Shown here: positions 42,105-51,414 of the stretch, piece after piece
Position numbering within the stretch: the first letter of the stretch is position 1
How the letters are laid out: each line of letters opens with the position of its first letter
Source: Gammaproteobacteria bacterium
Lineage (GTDB): Bacteria > Pseudomonadota > Gammaproteobacteria > Eutrophobiales > Eutrophobiaceae
Reading direction: 5' to 3'
Assembly: GCA_012103475.1 (NCBI GenBank)
Contig: WLWS01000001.1
Span: forward strand, 124,001 to 188,000
Length of the DNA stretch: 64,000 nt
Position numbers and translations under genes: made by a program
Notes under the pieces: model-generated
The model's input: the letters and a program-made list of their open reading frames with translations, nothing else
Told to the model about the DNA's origin: nothing
The model's database searches: none

Positions 42105-43126
42105 TTACTCGCCGGTCAAAGGGTGTTCACCGCCATGCCCGCCCACCGCAACACTGGTGCGTGGCATCAGCGCCGTATTAGCTGCCAGCAACTCGTTTCT
42201 TTTTTGTACTAGCTCGGCTGACAGTTGAACTTTATTTATACGCTGTGCCAAACCACCCGCCAGGCGCAACATATCAGCACTCATTTGTAATTGTGCTTTT
42301 GCGGGTTCGACTGCCAACATCCTTGCCATCGTAGCGGCGGCCTTCTCTTCTTCCAGTTCCTGCTCATAAACCTCGGCAAGATAGTAAAGCGCCTGCATAT
42401 TTTGTGGATCAATTTCCACTGCCTGTTCAAACAGGCTGATCGCTGCCTGAAAATCGCCCCCTAAAATGGATGGCAATTCAAATAGCATTCGACCTAGACG
42501 CACCTGAGCCAGTCCTGCCAGAGCATCTGCTTGTTGTTCTATGGCTTGTTGCAGAAGCGTGGTGTCATATGCACCTTCGACTTCTCGGGCTGCGAGGCCT
42601 TTATGAATAATTACCCGGGCATCGTCTGGAAACGAAGCGTAAGTAGCACTGGCAAGATCGGAATAAGCCATCCAATAGTCGCGATTCGCTGGGTGTTGAT
42701 TTTGTTCACCCCCATTAGATCAAGGCTTTGAATGACACGCAGAAAAAACAGGGATTCTTCTACTACTGTTGCAGCTTCCATCTGCAGTTCCAAATCTCCA
42801 GATTGAGATTTCGACAGCCTTAAAAACCCCAAAGATCCACAGTTAAGACTATCAGGCTCATGTTTTCTTTCGGCTGCTTCTCTTGCGCGGGCAAGCTGCT
42901 CTTGCCTCGTCCCTGACAGGTCACAATTGTCCTGAGATTGAGGACTAGCTACTTCGCTCGAAATATCGGCTGTGTGCGAATTAGCAGAATCAGATGCAGA
43001 GCTCGATTTCTCTACGCTGGCTTCATGAGAGGCGGGCTGATTTTCCTCACCCGTACAGGCTGCCATAGGGAGCAAATATATTAATAACAGCACTTTTAAT
43101 ACAGTCGGCACTACTCTGGAATTCAT
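42105..43126 (-). pseudogene. TPR lipoprotein broken by a one-base frameshift in a G-run
   Basis: Two overlapping frames together form one protein. From 43126 a lipoprotein signal (lipobox A-A-C, Cys24), a Ser/Asp-rich linker and a helix-rich part run in frame to about residue 139. The TPR part (E-I-D-P-Q-N-M-Q-A-L-Y-Y-L-A-E) continues in the next frame to 42105. The switch maps to five G on the minus strand (42709-42713): a sixth G would give D-L-M-G-G-E-Q-N-Q-H-P-A-N-R-D-Y-W and a product of about 340 residues. The span is 1022 nt, one short of a multiple of three. It heads the peroxidase operon and may be an assembly scaffold. A real mutation and sequence error are both possible. Confidence 0.85.
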
Positions 43127-43183
43127 ACGCTCCCCCTTGCTGATATATCTTCGTATTATTCTAAAGGCTGAAGATCATATTTT

Positions 43184-43207
43184 AATACTCGATATATGTC
43201 GAGTATT
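43184..43207. promoter_or_regulatory. Predicted TetR operator, copy 1
   Basis: Perfect 9-bp inverted repeat AATACTCGA, six bases, TCGAGTATT, lying between the minus-strand TPR lipoprotein operon (start 43126) and the TetR gene (43303). The same architecture recurs at 55222-55245 and 61608-61631. Confidence 0.75.
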
Positions 43208-43302
43208 ATGTTAATTTTATTTCAATGATGTCTGTCAAAGTCATTTATACTCAATTTATATCGTGTATAAATCAAACTATTTCATTCACTTAGCGATAAT
43301 TT

Positions 43303-43938
43303 ATGAACCAGAGCACGGTCAATCGACGCAGTAGCTACACCCATGAACGGGGTGATATTCGTCGTCAGGAGCTGTTAGATGCGGCAATACGACTGTTTTC
43401 CAGACAGGAAATCGACCAGGTGTCCTTTGTCGAAATTGCCAGAGACGCCGAGGTTCCGACCGCATCTGCCTATCATTTTTATAAAAATAAAAATGACCTG
43501 CTCGCGGCTTTGGTTGCCTACTATCATGAAGAAGTAAATGAATTCGTACTCCGCCCTTTCCCATATGAATTAGTCAATACCTGGATGGATGTCATCGATC
43601 AAATAATTGAGCGAGCACGAGAGTATTTTGAGAACCGTGATGTAGCCAGAAAACTTTTCTACAGCGGGAAGACACCGCCAGAAATAAAATTACTTGATAG
43701 AAAAGGGGATAAGGAAATCGGTTCGAATATTGAACAAATACTTAACAAACATTTTGTTATGCCGGACATACCAAACAATCAGCGTGTCTTTTATATTCTT
43801 GTCGAGTTGATTGACACCATTTTTACCCTTTCTGTAACTGAAAATGGCACCATAACGGAAGCGTATCTGGAAGAGACCAGACGGGCGACGAAGAGTTACT
43901 TAAAAACCTATCTCCCGGAAATCCTCACGAAGAAATAG
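43303..43938 (+). CDS. TetR-family transcriptional regulator, first of two paralogues
   Basis: 211 residues. The N-terminal helix-turn-helix is I-A-R-D-A-E-V-P-T-A-S-A-Y-H-F-Y-K-N-K. The ligand domain shares G-K-T-P-P-E-I-K-L-x-D-R and H-F-V-x-P-D-I-P-N with the TetR at 54517, showing common descent. It is divergent from the peroxidase/beta-helix operon, with a perfect palindrome between, so it probably represses that operon and itself. The ligand is unknown. Confidence 0.93.
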   Translation: MNQSTVNRRSSYTHERGDIRRQELLDAAIRLFSRQEIDQVSFVEIARDAEVPTASAYHFYKNKNDLLAALVAYYHEEVNEFVLRPFPYELVNTWMDVIDQIIERAREYFENRDVARKLFYSGKTPPEIKLLDRKGDKEIGSNIEQILNKHFVMPDIPNNQRVFYILVELIDTIFTLSVTENGTITEAYLEETRRATKSYLKTYLPEILTKK

Positions 43939-43974
43939 CATCTCTCTTACCGAGCTGAAAAATACATTATTACT

Positions 43975-44489
43975 GTGAGTCAAAAAACTCTATACACAAT
44001 AGGACACTCCACTCATAAGATTACTGAATTTGTTGCTCTGTTAGGCATGCATGAGATTGAGGCCATTGCCGATATTCGCTCGGCTCCATATAGTCGCTAT
44101 AACCCTCAGTTTAACAAGGACGAGTTACAACAGTCATTAAAGGAAAGCGGTATCGCTTATGTATACCTTGGCAAAGAACTGGGGCACGACGTAAAGAACA
44201 GGAATGCTGGAGTGACGGAGAAGTTGATTATCGCCTGGTAAGTCAATTACCTATTTTTCTTTCCGGCATTCAACGACTCACTGATGGGGTAGAAAAGATG
44301 CGAGTTGCCATGATGTGTGCGGAAAAGGATCCCATGAATTGTCATCGCAACCTTCTAGTTGCGAAACAGCTCGACACTTACTCTATCGATATTCGACATA
44401 TCCTCGCTGACGGTTCTATCAAACACCATAGCGAACTAAACTCAGACGACACAATACTGACTGGTGATCTTTTCGAAGGGTCTGAGTAA
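43975..44489 (+). pseudogene. DUF488 family gene broken by a one-base frameshift
   Basis: The first part (GTG start at 43975) has Y-T-I-G-H-S-T-H and I-A-D-I-R-S-A-P-Y-S-R-Y-N-P-Q-F, the DUF488 hallmark. The second part in another frame has M-M-C-A-E-K-D-P-M-N-C-H-R, the other family signature. Adding one G to the run at 44181-44184 restores E-L-G-A-R-R-K-E-Q-E-C-W-S-D-G-E-V-D-Y and a 171-residue protein of normal length. The span is 515 nt, one short of a multiple of three. The family has conserved cysteine and basic residues but no settled function. It may be an intact gene carrying a sequence error. Confidence 0.85.
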
Positions 44490-44509
44490 TTTGGATGTCT
44501 CAGAATTAA

Positions 44510-45706
44510 CTAATCAGCAGTCAGCATCAGGTGGCGAATATCATTCAAGGTTGTTATCAATACCTCGATATCATCTGGTGTGTTATAAAAATGCCATGCG
44601 GTGCGTACGTTATTATCCCGCGTTGTACTGGTAATTCCCTTGCTTGCCAGTTCCCGGACTGCCGCATCGCCATCTTTAGCCTTAATTGCAACCTGCGCGC
44701 TTCGATATTTCGGATCTGTGGGTGTCGCTGGAACATATCCCTCTTCAAGTAGACGTTCCATCACTCTGGCGGTCATGAAGTTGATCCAGGTTTCGATCTT
44801 TCCTATGCCAATCGATTTAAGTAACTCAAGCCCGGCCAGAGAATCGTAAACCGGAGACAGAGCTGGAGTGCCGCTTTGAAATTTTACCGCATCAGGTGCT
44901 TCTTCATGTTTATCAATGTACATCGCACCGGGTGTTGCCTGACCGAACCAGCCGGTTACACTTGGGTGAAGTTGATCTAAAAGTTCTTCTTTAACATACA
45001 TAAATCCAACTCCCGGAGAACCCAGCATATACTTCACCGTACCGGCGACCATGATATCAATATCCAGATCTCTGACATTAATCTCCCGACTTCCGCAACC
45101 CTGATAGCTATCGACGACATATAGGGCACCGGCATCATGAACACGTTTACCTACTTCAGCCACATCAAGCAAGTGACCGTTCTTGTAACAAACCTGAGCC
45201 ACTGAAGCGAGCTTCACATCTCCGTCAAGATGTTCATCAAAATACTCAGGTAGAATGAGTCCATTTTCATCTTCCGCTACGCGTCTGACTTTCGCTCCTC
45301 GCTGAGCCTGAGCGTGCCAGAGTTGTGCAACCGAAGGAAAACTAAAATCATCAACAACAACAGAAGACTTGTCTTTCCAGTCAAAACAGGTAGTGAGCGT
45401 ACCCAGCGCTTGTGTCGCAGCATAGGCAATGGCGATTTCATTTTGCTTGGCCCCAATAAAGTCAGCGAAAGAAGCTCGTAATTCTTCGTGTTTGGGAATT
45501 GCCACTTCCCAGCTAGCGCCAAGATTAATTCGATCATCAAGATAGTCGCGATGAGCCTGCTCCATCACGTCACATACCGCACCCATGGCATTATTAGCCA
45601 GATGTACCTTGTCCTTGAATATCGGGAAACGTTTTCTGAATGCCAGTACTTCTGGTAAAAGTGCTTCGGCGGGGTTCGCTATATCTTCTCTTATCGCACT
45701 ACTCAT
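44510..45706 (-). CDS. Class V PLP-dependent aminotransferase-fold enzyme
   Basis: 398 residues. The PLP aspartate is in Y-V-V-D-S-Y-Q-G-C-G and the Schiff-base lysine in V-A-G-T-V-K-Y-M-L-G-S-P-G. The fold covers cysteine desulfurases, kynureninase-like enzymes and isopenicillin N epimerases; the conserved substrate-binding details needed to choose are not clear. Unlike the class V enzyme at 13501, it has no export signal and is cytoplasmic. It stands alone, convergent with the DUF488 remnant and divergent from the multi-PAS gene. Confidence 0.9.
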   Translation of the reverse strand: MSSAIREDIANPAEALLPEVLAFRKRFPIFKDKVHLANNAMGAVCDVMEQAHRDYLDDRINLGASWEVAIPKHEELRASFADFIGAKQNEIAIAYAATQALGTLTTCFDWKDKSSVVVDDFSFPSVAQLWHAQAQRGAKVRRVAEDENGLILPEYFDEHLDGDVKLASVAQVCYKNGHLLDVAEVGKRVHDAGALYVVDSYQGCGSREINVRDLDIDIMVAGTVKYMLGSPGVGFMYVKEELLDQLHPSVTGWFGQATPGAMYIDKHEEAPDAVKFQSGTPALSPVYDSLAGLELLKSIGIGKIETWINFMTARVMERLLEEGYVPATPTDPKYRSAQVAIKAKDGDAAVRELASKGITSTTRDNNVRTAWHFYNTPDDIEVLITTLNDIRHLMLTAD

Positions 45707-45957
45707 TCCTGATTCACCTGTTTAGATTCTCTGAACTGGCTATTGTATTGTCAGATGAGTAATGAATACAGTGAATCAGAGCATATTGATTAGGGTTTCA
45801 GCCTTTAATTCAGCGAATTGCCCTATACAGTCCTACACCTCCTGATTTGGGCATTTAGACGGCATATCACTTACATTAAGCTGTTTTTTCAGTAAAATAT
45901 GCCTGTAATACATCATGCTTTTTTATTCTTTCATTTAACCGCCACAGGAACTCCATC

Positions 45958-48900
45958 ATGAGCTCGCCTGATAATCTGGCTCCAGATACCGAAGAACAAA
46001 TAATCAGAAGCAGACGACTGCTTCAATACGCTGCAAGTCATCGAACCATCTTGCCCAGTTATGCGGCGGGAGCCGCAACAATGGCTGTTGTAGCTTCATC
46101 TTCATACGGGCTATTTCCAATTCTGGCATGGCTCTCAATGCTTAGTATCGCTTATTTCTTGCGTATCTATCATATGCGCTGGTATGAAAAGAATGAAGGA
46201 GGGGTGACTGACTATAATTATCATCAAATCAGATTCATTCTGGCATTTTTCTTAACAGGTCTTAGTTGGGGTGTCGCAGTAGTTTATTTTGGTCATGGTT
46301 TACCTGCGAATATACGTGATATTGTCTACCTTCTTGCCGCAACAACATCCGCGTTTACTATAGTTACTGCGTCTTCATTTCTGAGTTTTTTTCTGGCTTT
46401 TAACATTCCAATTGCCAGTGCAATAATTTATTGCTTCAGCATGCATGCCAACACTAGCAGACTAGCCTTGTTAGAAATCGTAATTTTCTATTTGATTGCT
46501 CTATTCCTTTCAAATCGCCTGAAAAATAATTCTATTCAACGGATCAGGCTTGAACTGAAAAACGATGATTTAAACGCGTCTCAAAATGCCAGTTATGCTG
46601 AATTGGTAAAAATCAAAAAAGTATTCCGCTCCATTCCTGATGCAGTTGTCATTACTCACTTTCATGACGGAAAATTTATAGCCGTCAATGATAGCGCCTG
46701 CAAAATCACAGGTTATGAACGAAATGAGTTTTCCAAACGCACCATATTCGATATGGGTTTCTGGCACGACTCCATCGAACAGAAGAAGTTCGTTTCTGAA
46801 ATACAGGAACATAAATTGATTAGAGACTTTCAGGCCAGACTGGTGATCAAGTCGGGTGAGGTACTTGATTGCGAATTGTCTGCAGAAATAGAGGAAATTG
46901 ATGGCACTAACTGTGTGATTTGCGCCATAAGAGATAATACAGAAAAAAAGCAGGCTGAACGCGCATTGCGCGAAAGTGAGATTCGTTTTGGCACTATTTT
47001 TGACAGCGCACCCAATGGCATTGCTATTGGTGACGTGAATGGCCAGTTTTTGAAAGTAAACAGGAAATTTTGTGAGATGCTTGGTTATAGCGAATCCGAT
47101 TTAACCGGTAAGCATCTTGGAAATATTTCTGTTGATGAAAACCAGTCAGGTAACGATGAACTTCTGAAAAGCTTAAATGATGGTGCCATACGCGGGTACC
47201 AGATGGAAAAGCAATATGTCCATAAATCCGGGAAACATCTGTGGTTTCACCTGAGCGCGTCCAGAATAGAAGATAAAAATGGTGATCTTAAATTTACTGT
47301 TATGCATGCCAGCGATATCGGTTCGCGAAAAAAGGCAGAATTCGAAATTGTCGAGAACGCTGCAAAGTTCAAAGCTGTTTTCGATGAAGCACCTATATCA
47401 ATGACCTTGCTCAATGAGTTTGGTGCCATCATTGAAGTTAATAAAGCCTCATGTCAGATGTCAGGCTATTCAAGAGAAGAATTGCTTACAAAAAGCTTTA
47501 TGGATGTGACTCATCCCGATTATTTGGAATCCTCGAAAGAACTACATGAAAAATTGATGCGGGGCGAACTTAATTCATATCGTGCCGAACGACAGTTGCT
47601 AACAAAGTCAGGCAGTACAAAATGGGTTGATCTGAGCGTGGCCGTGGTGACTGATGCCGACGGCAAGCCCTCATATCGTATCGCACACGTACAGGATATA
47701 ACACAACAAAAACTGGCAGAAATTGAACTGGAAAAACGACAGCTTATGTTCGAGCGCAGCGAATCGCTGGGCGGAGTTGGTCATTGGGAATGGGACGAAG
47801 TGGAAGACAAACTCATTTACTGCTCACAACAATATGCCGAAATTCTTGGTTTGAGTGTAGAAGAAACTCTGGCCCGTTCAGGTTCTGAGGAGGATGACCT
47901 GTCAGATATACATCCTGATGATGTCGACTATGTTCGGCGGGCTGAACTGGCATGTTACACCAGTGCTACGCCCTTTGATATGGAGTACAGATTAATCACT
48001 GATTCAGGTGAAGTCCGGTATGTTCACCAGCTTGGAGATTCGGAAACAAATTCTGAAGGGACGGTAATCAGGTCATTCGGAACTCTGCAGGATGTCACTG
48101 ACAGGAAGTTGGCAGAACTGGAACGACTTCAGCGTGAATCGATGTTTGAACGAGCAGAAAAACTTGGCCGGATAGGCCATTGGGAATGGGACGAATTGGA
48201 GAACAGGCTTTCTTCCTGTTCGCCGGAGTATTTGAGAATTTATGGACTGCATTCTATGGAAGATATTATCAGTGGTTCTAAAGCCGTCAGCCGGGAGTAT
48301 CGCTATGTACACCCGGAAGATCGCAGTAAGCTGAAAAGCGCCGAGTTGGAAAGCCTGAGGAACGCATCAACTCTGAACATTGAATTCCGCATTATTGATG
48401 CGAATGGTCAGCTTCGTTATTTACTACAGGTGGGAGATGTTGAAGTTGATCAGGATGGAAAAGTAATACGTTCATTCGGTACCGTTCAGGATATTACTGA
48501 ACGTAAGATCGTCGAGCTCAAACTCAAGGAACAACAACTTCGTTCTAAAGAAGCTGAGAAACTGGGTCGCCTGGGACACTGGGAATGGGATGAAGTGGAC
48601 GATAGATTGGTCTACGCGTCTGACGAATTTGCACGAATACATGAGAAAACCGTAGAAGAATGTCTGTCTCATTCCGTATCCTACAAAAAGGATTTGGAAA
48701 CCATTCATCCGGATGATCGGAAAAAATATGAAGATTATTATCTTGAAGTCGCCTCCAAAAATGAAGTTAGTGAAATCCAGTATCGTCTGCTCACTGCCAA
48801 TGGCAACTTACGTCATGTGCTGGAAGTAACACAAACCATCTTTAATGCTGATGGAAAGGTCCTTCGATATATTGGTACAACTCAGGATATTACCGATCAG

Positions 48901-50604
48901 GTTGATATCCAGAATGAACTGCGCCAATCGCAGGCCCAGTTTAAACACACCTTCAATAATGCGCCGATCGGGATGGCTCTGGTAGAACTGGATGGCACTA
49001 TATTGGAAATAAACCAATCTGCTTCAAAAATATTGGGCTATTCAAGGGATGAATCCATTGGCATGCCAATGAATAAACTGACTCATAGCGATGAACATGA
49101 TCAAAGCGAGGAACGACTTCAAAAACTTTCCAGTGGCGATATCGACAACTATAACGTAATTAGACGCTTTCGCCACAGTAGCGGGGAGTTTATATGGGTA
49201 GATCTGCACTGTAATCTAATCCGGGATGCCGATAACAAGCCATCGTATTTAATCATACAGGGTGTTGATATTACCGAGCAAAGAACCTTATCCGATAAAT
49301 TGAGCTATCAGGCCAGTCATGACAGTCTGACAGATTTAATTAATCGCAGGGAATTTGAATCACGACTCAATAAAATGATAGATAGTGCTCATTCAAGAGC
49401 CGCTGTCCACACTTTCTGTTATATGGATCTTGATCAATTTAAACTCGTTAATGACACTTTTGGTCACGCGGCCGGCGATGAATTATTAAGACAATTATGC
49501 GGATTGATCCAGTCCGGCATTAGAAGCCGTGACACATTGGCGCGTCTGGGTGGTGATGAGTTTGGCCTATTAATGGATCACTGCCAGATAGAAGACGCTT
49601 TACTAACCGCGGAGAATCTTCGAAATAGCATTAATGATTTTAGATTTGTCTGGAATGATACGGTGGTAAGCGTTGGAGTCAGTATGGGTATTGTTGTCAT
49701 AGACCATAATGCCGGTACCAGCGATGACCTGTTAAAGGCCGCAGATAATGCCTGCTATCTGGCTAAGGAACAGGGCCGGAACCGTATTAAGGTGTATGCA
49801 GAATCTGATGAAGAAACAACTGCCAGGCAATCTGAAATGAAATGGGCTACCAGAATTAATCATGCAATAAACAATGATGAATTGTTTCTGGTAGCACAAC
49901 CGATTGCGGCTCTAAGTGAAGAAAGAAGCGGTGCTGGTTTTTACGAATTACTCCTGCGTATTCATAACAAGAGAGGTGAACTGGTTTCTGCCTCCGCCCT
50001 GCTTACCGCTGCAGAACGTTTTGGATTGATTACGAATATTGATAAATGGGTGATAAAAAAAGCCTGTAACACCATTCTTTCTAATTCTGTATCGTTCAAA
50101 AAAATTGGTTTGTGTAGTATTAATTTATCGGGGCGTTCAATTACTGATATGGAGTTTCTCGAATTCATTGAAGAAACCGTTGACGCACACAATATCCCTC
50201 CATCAAAAATTTGCTTTGAAATCACCGAAACAGCAGCAATTTCCAATTTCCCCAACGCAAGCAAATTCATGGAGCGGCTTCGAGCCAGAGGATTTTACTT
50301 CGCACTCGATGACTTCGGAACCGGCTTGTCATCATTCAATTATCTGAAAAAACTACCTGTCGACTACATCAAAATAGATGGGTCATTTATCCGTGATATT
50401 TTGAATGACCAGACCGATATGGCAATGGTGAAGAGTATCAATGAACTAGGTCATGTATTCGGTAAACGTACAATCGCCGAATATGTCGAATCAGATGAAA
50501 TACTGGAAAAAGTAAAGACTCTTGGAATAGATTTTGCTCAGGGTTATAGCGTTGGTATGCCTGCACCAATAGCGAGTAACCCGGATCTCAAAATCGTCAG
50601 TTGA
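45958..50604 (+). CDS. Membrane-bound multi-PAS diguanylate cyclase/phosphodiesterase (GGDEF-EAL)
   Basis: 1548 residues: a membrane region with several helices (about 35-195); PAS domains at about 215-340, 341-465, 466-595, 596-725, 726-855, 856-985 and 986-1110; GGDEF at about 1115-1285; EAL at about 1300-1548. The cyclase site R-L-G-G-D-E-F is intact. The phosphodiesterase site has E-L-L in Y-E-L-L-L-R plus D-D-F-G-T-G and I-K-I-D-G-S, so both activities may be kept. PAS domains 4-6 each contain H-W-E-W-D-E and are tandem duplicates. It sets c-di-GMP level in response to membrane or redox cues. AGGAA precedes the ATG. Confidence 0.95.
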   Translation: MSSPDNLAPDTEEQIIRSRRLLQYAASHRTILPSYAAGAATMAVVASSSYGLFPILAWLSMLSIAYFLRIYHMRWYEKNEGGVTDYNYHQIRFILAFFLTGLSWGVAVVYFGHGLPANIRDIVYLLAATTSAFTIVTASSFLSFFLAFNIPIASAIIYCFSMHANTSRLALLEIVIFYLIALFLSNRLKNNSIQRIRLELKNDDLNASQNASYAELVKIKKVFRSIPDAVVITHFHDGKFIAVNDSACKITGYERNEFSKRTIFDMGFWHDSIEQKKFVSEIQEHKLIRDFQARLVIKSGEVLDCELSAEIEEIDGTNCVICAIRDNTEKKQAERALRESEIRFGTIFDSAPNGIAIGDVNGQFLKVNRKFCEMLGYSESDLTGKHLGNISVDENQSGNDELLKSLNDGAIRGYQMEKQYVHKSGKHLWFHLSASRIEDKNGDLKFTVMHASDIGSRKKAEFEIVENAAKFKAVFDEAPISMTLLNEFGAIIEVNKASCQMSGYSREELLTKSFMDVTHPDYLESSKELHEKLMRGELNSYRAERQLLTKSGSTKWVDLSVAVVTDADGKPSYRIAHVQDITQQKLAEIELEKRQLMFERSESLGGVGHWEWDEVEDKLIYCSQQYAEILGLSVEETLARSGSEEDDLSDIHPDDVDYVRRAELACYTSATPFDMEYRLITDSGEVRYVHQLGDSETNSEGTVIRSFGTLQDVTDRKLAELERLQRESMFERAEKLGRIGHWEWDELENRLSSCSPEYLRIYGLHSMEDIISGSKAVSREYRYVHPEDRSKLKSAELESLRNASTLNIEFRIIDANGQLRYLLQVGDVEVDQDGKVIRSFGTVQDITERKIVELKLKEQQLRSKEAEKLGRLGHWEWDEVDDRLVYASDEFARIHEKTVEECLSHSVSYKKDLETIHPDDRKKYEDYYLEVASKNEVSEIQYRLLTANGNLRHVLEVTQTIFNADGKVLRYIGTTQDITDQVDIQNELRQSQAQFKHTFNNAPIGMALVELDGTILEINQSASKILGYSRDESIGMPMNKLTHSDEHDQSEERLQKLSSGDIDNYNVIRRFRHSSGEFIWVDLHCNLIRDADNKPSYLIIQGVDITEQRTLSDKLSYQASHDSLTDLINRREFESRLNKMIDSAHSRAAVHTFCYMDLDQFKLVNDTFGHAAGDELLRQLCGLIQSGIRSRDTLARLGGDEFGLLMDHCQIEDALLTAENLRNSINDFRFVWNDTVVSVGVSMGIVVIDHNAGTSDDLLKAADNACYLAKEQGRNRIKVYAESDEETTARQSEMKWATRINHAINNDELFLVAQPIAALSEERSGAGFYELLLRIHNKRGELVSASALLTAAERFGLITNIDKWVIKKACNTILSNSVSFKKIGLCSINLSGRSITDMEFLEFIEETVDAHNIPPSKICFEITETAAISNFPNASKFMERLRARGFYFALDDFGTGLSSFNYLKKLPVDYIKIDGSFIRDILNDQTDMAMVKSINELGHVFGKRTIAEYVESDEILEKVKTLGIDFAQGYSVGMPAPIASNPDLKIVS

Positions 50605-50622
50605 ATACGGGCTTATTGCGTA

Positions 50623-51414
50623 TTAAACAAAATTCAAACCATCTGCATCAACCTGAAGGGCACGTAAAACACTCCCTATAATGGAAGTGACCATACCGGG
50701 ACTGGAAACGCCGACGGCAGGTTCTTCTTTGACAATTGACAAGGTCGAGCCGTCTTTGCCCTTAAATTCGAATTCACCGCGCAACATATTATTCATACGA
50801 CGATCCGCGACAAAACGAGCCCTTGCAGCATCTGTACCGACTGTTGCCAGAGCGCAAGCCACCATCGCATTTACGTTGCGTGGATACTTTTCGGCTATTT
50901 CGGTAACCGGGCCATCAAACAGAACAGTTTCATCACCTTCCAGTTCATTATCAAGATCGATTGCCGTCGGTGGTTTACGAAAGGTAATAGTTACTTCCTG
51001 CCAGTTTTCCCGGGCTTCATAAATATTATCAATACCAACAACCGCGCCGTGAGGAACAAGTAAACGAGTACATCCAGATTTCGCGGCTTTCAACAGATTC
51101 TCTTTCAGATTCTCTTTCAGATTCTTATTCGCGAGTGCCGCAACAGAACATGGCATATAATCGCATCTCTCCAGAATCTGACCACCCCAGTCTCTGGATA
51201 TATCCGGATGAGCCAGTTCAACGACAAGATCAAGTCCATCAACTTTCGACATAAAGTCTCGCATCTCGGTAAAAGCAAGAGCATCGGGCAAATCCTGTGT
51301 TTTTTCTGAGGAGCGATTAAAAATGGCGCATACCTTGATATCTGTTTTTTTCAAGTATTCGTATAATGACTCGCCAAGGAAGCCATAACCGATAATGCCT
51401 ATTTTCTTTGTCAT
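50623..51414 (-). CDS. Aspartate-dehydrogenase-like (NadX-type) oxidoreductase
   Basis: 263 residues. The Rossmann motif G-I-I-G-Y-G-F-L-G is followed by the aspartate dehydrogenase domain with V-P-H-G-A-V-V-G-I-D, a conserved active-site segment, and F-R-K-P-P. It may convert aspartate to iminoaspartate for NAD synthesis or oxidise another amino acid. The partner gene at 51411, a YkvI-like transporter, overlaps by 4 nt, so a catabolic role for an imported amino acid is more likely than NAD synthesis. A 12-bp tandem repeat lies inside the gene (51094-51127). Confidence 0.87.
   Translation of the reverse strand: MTKKIGIIGYGFLGESLYEYLKKTDIKVCAIFNRSSEKTQDLPDALAFTEMRDFMSKVDGLDLVVELAHPDISRDWGGQILERCDYMPCSVAALANKNLKENLKENLLKAAKSGCTRLLVPHGAVVGIDNIYEARENWQEVTITFRKPPTAIDLDNELEGDETVLFDGPVTEIAEKYPRNVNAMVACALATVGTDAARARFVADRRMNNMLRGEFEFKGKDGSTLSIVKEEPAVGVSSPGMVTSIIGSVLRALQVDADGLNFV
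51094..51127. repeat. In-frame 12-bp tandem repeat within the aspartate-dehydrogenase-like gene
   Basis: The unit CAGATTCTCTTT occurs twice, followed by a diverged third copy (CAGATTCTTATT). It encodes K-E-N-L-type repeats and keeps the frame, so it is a benign slippage expansion. Confidence 0.85.

Noticed and set aside
45861-45903. Inverted repeat GGCATAT/ATATGCC upstream of the multi-PAS gene
   Set aside because: Seven-bp arms with a 29-nt spacer and no repeat elsewhere; not enough to call an operator or attenuator.
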